DNA of 64,000 bases, taken from Bacteriovoracales bacterium. GTDB taxonomy: Bacteria; Bdellovibrionota; Bacteriovoracia; Bacteriovoracales; Bacteriovoracaceae. Shown piece by piece: positions 59,029-64,000 of the stretch. The notes beneath the pieces were generated by a model. It saw nothing but the letters and a program-made list of their open reading frames with translations, did not search any database and was not told the origin of the DNA. The stretch is from assembly GCA_028346125.1 (NCBI GenBank), contig JAOMEV010000001.1, positions 1 through 64,000 of the forward strand, given 5' to 3'. The translations under genes and the position numbers were made by a program. Each line of letters starts with the position of its first letter. The stretch's first letter is position 1.

Positions 59029-60140
59029 AAGTTCTTTTTATTTCAGCTGACACCCGTTCTCTTATTCAGTTTAGGCGAGATCTTATGCTAGATCTTAAAA
59101 AGAGGGGCCATGAAGTTCATGCGATATCACCTAACAAGGATCAAAGGGGAGATCCGAAAATTTTAGAGAATGATGGGATTAAAATTCATGAAATTTCTTT
59201 TAATAGGACAGGGATGAATCCTTTTAAGGATTTTACTACTTTTTTAAAAATGGCAAAAGTCATAAGAGAAGTTAGGCCGGAGCTTGTGTTTTCTTTTATG
59301 ATAAAGCCGGTTATTTATGGTTCTTTGGCCGCTTATCTTAGTAAAGTTGAAAAAATTTACTCTTTGATCCCAGGAGTTGGACACGTTTTTTTAAATGGTA
59401 GCTTCAAGGGAAAAATTCTTCGCTTCGTTGTGGCCAGAATGTATCAATGTGCTCTTTTTTTTAATGAAAAAGTATTTTTCCAGAATAACGATGATAGGAA
59501 GCTCTTCATATCCCACAGCATTTTGAACGAAAAGAAGGCCTTCAAGGTCAATGGCTCTGGTGTTAATATGGATCTATTTTGTAGAGAGAAAAAGGTTCTA
59601 GAAAGGCCCGTTTTTTTACTTGCTGGAAGGATTATTGCAGAAAAAGGGATAAAGGAATATATCGAGGCAGCAAGAAAGGTTAAAAAGAAAAAAGGTGATG
59701 GAGTAAAGTTTCTATTGGCAGGAGGATTTGATAAAAATCCGACGTCTTATAATCAAAAGACTCTTAATGACCTTAATTTTGATGATACTGTCGAATATCT
59801 CGGTGACCAGAAAGATATGAAAAAGCTTTATGAAGAGGCCTCTGTTTATGTATTACCTTCTTACCGAGAAGGAACGCCAAGGTCTACTCTTGAGGCGATG
59901 AGCATGAAAATGCCTGTTATAACGACTGATGTTCCAGGTTGTCGTGAAACAGTTAGGGAAAATATCAATGGGCATCTTGTTTCTTTACATTCTGTGGATG
60001 AACTCTCAGAAAAAATGGAAAGGTTTGTTGAAGATTGTTCCTTGATCGAAAAAATGGGGCAGGCAAGTTATAAGATAGTAGAAGAAAAATTTGATGTAAA
60101 AAAAGTAAACCAAACTTATATAAGAGAGATGAGGCTTTAA
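59025..60140 (+). CDS. glycosyltransferase family 4
   Basis: VKVLFISADTRSLIQFRRDLMLDLKKRGHEVHAISP, VLPSYREGTPRSTLEAMSMKMPVITTDVPGC; GTG at 59025 overlaps the upstream stop. Confidence 0.9.
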   Translation: MKVLFISADTRSLIQFRRDLMLDLKKRGHEVHAISPNKDQRGDPKILENDGIKIHEISFNRTGMNPFKDFTTFLKMAKVIREVRPELVFSFMIKPVIYGSLAAYLSKVEKIYSLIPGVGHVFLNGSFKGKILRFVVARMYQCALFFNEKVFFQNNDDRKLFISHSILNEKKAFKVNGSGVNMDLFCREKKVLERPVFLLAGRIIAEKGIKEYIEAARKVKKKKGDGVKFLLAGGFDKNPTSYNQKTLNDLNFDDTVEYLGDQKDMKKLYEEASVYVLPSYREGTPRSTLEAMSMKMPVITTDVPGCRETVRENINGHLVSLHSVDELSEKMERFVEDCSLIEKMGQASYKIVEEKFDVKKVNQTYIREMRL

Positions 60141-60141
60141 A

Positions 60142-60702
60142 ATGAAACGAGCGTTTGATTTCTCAATGGCGCTAATTTTTTCCTTCATTCTTGGGTTTCC
60201 TTTTTTTATTATTTTTATTTTAATAAAGCTTACCAGTCCTGGTCCGACCCTTTATTGGTCCAAGCGAGTAGGAAAAGATAACTCTTTTTTTCAAATGCCA
60301 AAGTTTAGGACAATGTCTACCTCTACTCCACAAGTGGCGACTCATTTGTTAGGTAATAGTGAAAATTATTTAACCCCTTTAGGAAAGGTTTTGAGAAAGA
60401 CAAGTTTGGATGAAATTCCTCAGCTGTGGTCAATTTTAAAAGGGGATATGAGTTTTGTGGGACCTCGGCCTGCACTTTATAATCAAGGTGATCTCGTAAA
60501 ACTTAGAACAAGCTCTAACGTTGAGAAGTTACTTCCAGGATTAACTGGTTGGGCACAAATTAATGGAAGAGATGAAATTTCTATTCCGGAAAAGGTTAAG
60601 TTGGATGTTTTTTATTATCAAAATAAGAGTTTTTGGTTTGATCTTAAAATTTTGTTCTTAACCGTTTTAAGGGTCATTTTTCAACGGGATATTAGCCACT
60701 AA
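60142..60702 (+). CDS. undecaprenyl-phosphate sugar-1-phosphate transferase (PglC-like)
   Basis: MKRAFDFSMALIFSFILGFPFFI, SPGPTLYWSKRVGKDNSFFQMPKFRTM, LGKVLRKTSLDEIPQLWSILKGDMSFVGPRPAL. Confidence 0.93.
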   Translation: MKRAFDFSMALIFSFILGFPFFIIFILIKLTSPGPTLYWSKRVGKDNSFFQMPKFRTMSTSTPQVATHLLGNSENYLTPLGKVLRKTSLDEIPQLWSILKGDMSFVGPRPALYNQGDLVKLRTSSNVEKLLPGLTGWAQINGRDEISIPEKVKLDVFYYQNKSFWFDLKILFLTVLRVIFQRDISH

Positions 60703-62600
60703 AGTGTCTGGCTATGCTCCCCTTTTAGGGACATTTCCATGTGCATTTGAGGGCTCATGTATTCAGGAAGGATTTTCTTTATCACTTCTTTGTATTGAGT
60801 AATATTATCACTAGATTCTAATTGGATGAGATCAGAAAGACCCTCTTTTAAAAGATTTAAATTTGCATCACCTTTGGCAACTCTGACTTTCGGATGCTGT
60901 GTAGGCAAAGTAGATTCATCATCTGTGAGAAGCTCTTCAAAGAGTTTTTCTCCAGGTCTCAGGTTTGTTATTTTTATTGGAATATCCACTTCAGGAATGA
61001 GGCCAGATAGGGTAATCATTTGTTTTGCCAAATCATATATTTTAATGGGTTTACCCATTTCAAGAACGAAAATTTCTCCACCCTCTCCAAGAGTACTCGC
61101 CTCTAAAACAAGCTGAGAGGCTTCAGGGATGGACATAAAATAGCGTTTAATTTTTTTATGGGTAACAGTTATTGGCCCACCATTTTCAATTTGACTTTTA
61201 AAAAGGGGAATGACGCTTCCAGAGCTTCCTAGGACATTTCCAAATCTAACAATAGTGAATTTTGTTTTTTTAGACTTTCTTTGTTCTTTTTGGCAAATAA
61301 GTTCACCAATTCTTTTGGAAGAACCCATAATATTTGTAGGGTTTACTGCCTTGTCTGTTGAAATAAGTACAAATTTTTCAACATTGTATTGCGAGGAAAG
61401 CTCCGCCAAAATTTTCGTCCCTTTTACATTAGTTTGAATTGCTTCGTAAGGGTTTCTTTCCATAATAGGCACATGTTTATAAGCTGCAGCATGTATAACA
61501 ACTTGAGGGCGGTGCTCTTTTATAATAGATTCTACTTTGTCTTTATTTCTGACATCACCAATAATGGAAATGAGTTCTATATTTTTAAATTTTTCAGCAA
61601 TAATACTTTCGACTTTGTAGAGGTTAAATTCTGATTGTTCAAAAAGAATGAGTTTCTTTGGTTTAAAATTAACTACTTGGAGACATAGCTCTGACCCAAT
61701 AGACCCTCCTGCACCAGAAATAAAAATAGATTTTCCTTTAAGCATGGAAAAGATATTAGAGGTTTTGAGTTTAATTGAATCTCTTCCCAGGAGGTCCTCA
61801 ATATTTAAGTTTCTAAGCTGAGAGAGTTGAACTTTACTGTTAATGATATCAGCAATTTTAGGGAGTATCTTAAAAGCGATTTTTCCTTTCACTTTTTCCA
61901 CAATTTTGGTGACTTGTTCTCCTGTTGCTGATGGGATGGCAATAAAAACTTTGTTAGGATTAGTTTTTTCCAAGATGGCGCTAAGTTCGTTCGTCGTCCC
62001 TAAAATGGGGACATTGTAAAGAATCTTTCCTTTAAGGTTTCTGTCGTCATCAATCAGTCCAAGGACCTTTATCCCGAGTCCAGGGTTATTTCGGATTTCT
62101 CTAAGAAGTTGGGCGCCGGCCGTACCTGCACCTATTATAAGGACTTTTTCCAGATTTTCATCCAGATTTCTCCAGGATATGTTATCTGCCCATATACGGT
62201 AACCTAAGCGTCCTCCTCCAAGGCAGAGCACAAGAAGGGTCCAATCAATAAAAAAAGAGCTCCTTGGAATGTAGGCGGTTCTATTATAAAGGAAGTGAGT
62301 CAAGAGGCCAACAAGTGTTCCCACGGTGGCACCCTTTATAACTCTCAAAAGATCGGGAGTGCTTGAAAACCTCCAAATGCCTCTATAGAGACCTAAAAAA
62401 TAAAAACAAACGAGTTGAATAATAGGGACAATAAAGAGATAGAGGAAAAGTGTTTGTTTGTGGGGTATTTCCTGGATATTGAATGAGTCAAACCTGATGG
62501 CCAAAGAAAGATAACAGCAGAGCCCTGCAGTTAAAAAGTCGTAAAAGGCAGCAATCGTTGTTTTTTTCCAAGATTCGAGTTCTTTAAGATACTTAACCAT
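60699..62600 (-). CDS. membrane nucleotide-sugar 4,6-dehydratase (FlaA1/CapD/WbpM/PglF family)
   Basis: N-terminal TM segments; VLIIGAGTAGAQLLREI, GKSIFISGAGGSIGSELCLQV, KFVLISTDKAVNPTNIMGSSKRIGE. Confidence 0.93.
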   Translation of the reverse strand: MVKYLKELESWKKTTIAAFYDFLTAGLCCYLSLAIRFDSFNIQEIPHKQTLFLYLFIVPIIQLVCFYFLGLYRGIWRFSSTPDLLRVIKGATVGTLVGLLTHFLYNRTAYIPRSSFFIDWTLLVLCLGGGRLGYRIWADNISWRNLDENLEKVLIIGAGTAGAQLLREIRNNPGLGIKVLGLIDDDRNLKGKILYNVPILGTTNELSAILEKTNPNKVFIAIPSATGEQVTKIVEKVKGKIAFKILPKIADIINSKVQLSQLRNLNIEDLLGRDSIKLKTSNIFSMLKGKSIFISGAGGSIGSELCLQVVNFKPKKLILFEQSEFNLYKVESIIAEKFKNIELISIIGDVRNKDKVESIIKEHRPQVVIHAAAYKHVPIMERNPYEAIQTNVKGTKILAELSSQYNVEKFVLISTDKAVNPTNIMGSSKRIGELICQKEQRKSKKTKFTIVRFGNVLGSSGSVIPLFKSQIENGGPITVTHKKIKRYFMSIPEASQLVLEASTLGEGGEIFVLEMGKPIKIYDLAKQMITLSGLIPEVDIPIKITNLRPGEKLFEELLTDDESTLPTQHPKVRVAKGDANLNLLKEGLSDLIQLESSDNITQYKEVIKKILPEYMSPQMHMEMSLKGEHSQTL

Positions 62601-62694
62601 AGGCCTTCCAAAAAATAAGGATGACTAAAGTTTAATCTATAAATTCAAAATTGACAGTTTTTAAATGAGTAAATTAGGCCAATGTCTTTTTCTT

Positions 62695-63720
62695 TTATGA
62701 TAATGGAGTTTTTAAAAAGTTGGTGATTTGTTCGTCTTTTACATAATCTTTAGTAGCTTTTTTATTAATAAGGTTTTCCCAAGACATGGGACTGATACCG
62801 TTACCAGGTCTCTTTATAGTAAGATTTTTTTCAGTAAAGACTTCACCCTTTTTAATATTTTTTGAAGCAACGATAGACTTTCTTGCAATGAGTAGGTTTT
62901 TTAGTTCAGTTTTTGAGGGCTTTTTTAAGGGGCCTCCCAATACTTTTTGAGTTTTCCTTAAAGCATTGACCATATTTTTTAACTCCACAGGGGAAAGGCT
63001 TGCTTTATGATCTGGCCCTTGCATATTTTTATCCAAGGTGAAGTGTTTTTCTATAACACGGGCACCAAGGGCCACAGCTGCGATGGGAACTTCAATTCCT
63101 TCTGTGTGGTCAGAGTATCCAACATTGAGCTTAAAGTTATCTTTAATTGTTTTCATAGCGTTTAAATGGACGTTTTCAAATGGGGTAGGATATTCTGTGC
63201 TGCAATGAAGCATTGTTATCCTTGCTTTATCGACACCCGATTGCAAAAGTACCTGGAGAGCATCCTCGATTTCTTCTAGAGTAGACATACCTGTAGACAA
63301 AATGATTTCTTTTTTAAAACTGGCGATCCTTTTTAAATAAGGAAGGTTCGTAATTTCTCCAGATGGTATCTTAAAAATTTCCAAACCCAATTTGTTCAAA
63401 AAGTCAGCACTTTCCAAATCAAAAGGGCTTGAAAGAAACATAATTCCTTTTTCTTTGGTGTAATTAAAAAGTTCTTCCTGTTCAGAAAAAGTAAGCTCTA
63501 ATTTTTTTATCATTTCAAACTGAGATTCGGTGCTATCAGTTGTTTCTTTTTGGTACTCGGCCTTCTCTGCTGTTTTTGTAACGAGACTTTCCGCTTTAAA
63601 GCTTTGAAATTTTACAGCGTCGGCCTTTGCTTCTACGGCCTTATCGACAAGTTTTTTGGCCAAGTGAAGAGATCCATTGTGATTAACACCTGCCTCGGCA
63701 ATGATAAAAACGTCTTTCAT
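62695..63720 (-). CDS. N-acetylneuraminate synthase family protein (NeuB/LegI-like)
   Basis: FIIAEAGVNHNGSLHLAKKLVDKAVEAKADAVKFQSF, STGMSTLEEIEDAL, LHCSTEYPTPFENVHL, EKHFTLDKNMQGPDHKAS. Confidence 0.93.
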   Translation of the reverse strand: MKDVFIIAEAGVNHNGSLHLAKKLVDKAVEAKADAVKFQSFKAESLVTKTAEKAEYQKETTDSTESQFEMIKKLELTFSEQEELFNYTKEKGIMFLSSPFDLESADFLNKLGLEIFKIPSGEITNLPYLKRIASFKKEIILSTGMSTLEEIEDALQVLLQSGVDKARITMLHCSTEYPTPFENVHLNAMKTIKDNFKLNVGYSDHTEGIEVPIAAVALGARVIEKHFTLDKNMQGPDHKASLSPVELKNMVNALRKTQKVLGGPLKKPSKTELKNLLIARKSIVASKNIKKGEVFTEKNLTIKRPGNGISPMSWENLINKKATKDYVKDEQITNFLKTPLS

Positions 63721-64000
63721 AATTCCTCCTGTAAGCTATTCATCATTCTTTCACCAGCGGGAATGACTCTCTTTTTACCAATTGTTATTCCTTGCTTTAA
63801 AACAGCATTGCTCCCTACAAAACTACCTTCAAAGACTTTAGCATCGCCATTAACGATGGCCCCAGTAGCTATATGACAGTGGCTTCCGACGAAAGCATCA
63901 TGCTCAATGAGTGCTTTTGTATTAATAATAGAATTATCCATGACCTTGGCATTAGCATTAATAATTGCGTCGTGCATAACTATTGTACCTTCACCAATCT
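63717..64000 (-). CDS. left-handed beta-helix acetyltransferase (NeuD-like), truncated by window edge
   Basis: Hexapeptide repeats IGEGTIVMHDAIINANAKVMDNSIINTKALIEHDAFVGSHCHIATGAIVNGDAKV; frame stays open to position 64000. Confidence 0.82.
   Translation of the reverse strand, partial: IGEGTIVMHDAIINANAKVMDNSIINTKALIEHDAFVGSHCHIATGAIVNGDAKVFEGSFVGSNAVLKQGITIGKKRVIPAGERMMNSLQEEL

Noticed and set aside
60826-61634. Plus-strand ORFs opposite the FlaA1/WbpM-like gene
   Set aside because: Shadow ORFs of a well-supported dehydratase
63550-63876. 108-aa plus-strand ORF across the neuB/neuD-like junction
   Set aside because: Antisense to two strongly supported genes
1-64000. CRISPR arrays, tRNA and rRNA genes
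   Set aside because: No regularly spaced repeats, tRNA cloverleaf/TTCGA-type signatures or rRNA-like segments were noticed

Overview
The window is a low-GC Gram-negative surface-polysaccharide (O-antigen/capsule type) biosynthesis locus of about 64 kb, possibly from a Bdellovibrionota-like genome (taxonomy is a guess). It is a mosaic of short operons in alternating orientation, separated by AT-rich spacers with gene and IS debris. It encodes glycosyltransferases (GT2, GT4, GT-B-like, GT-C membrane type), nucleotide-sugar enzymes (GMD-like, GalE, WbpP-like, FlaA1/WbpM-like, two UDP-sugar dehydrogenases, DegT-like aminotransferase, NeuB/NeuD), methyltransferases, two radical SAM proteins, an asparagine synthetase, a PglC-like initiating transferase and a PglK/MsbA-like ABC exporter. 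The most unusual parts are: (1) a module at 13.1-20.6 kb with split transketolase, a HAD-kinase fusion, an SDR lacking the usual catalytic Tyr, and two tandem paralogous pairs of a 2OG-Fe(II) oxygenase plus a small protein that looks like a repurposed serine-resolvase fold; (2) a GT-C-like membrane protein with a WD40-like propeller apparently inserted in its first extracytoplasmic loop (21.4-23.9 kb); (3) a luciferase-free LuxC/LuxE/ACP/SDR/AAC(3) acyl-activation and reduction operon (35.7-42.6 kb), including an SDR with an apparent ATT start codon; (4) a recent ~590 bp direct duplication flanking a GT2/radical-SAM cassette, plus decayed IS3-like debris and a related dispersed repeat. All family calls come from reading motifs in the translations; no searches were run.
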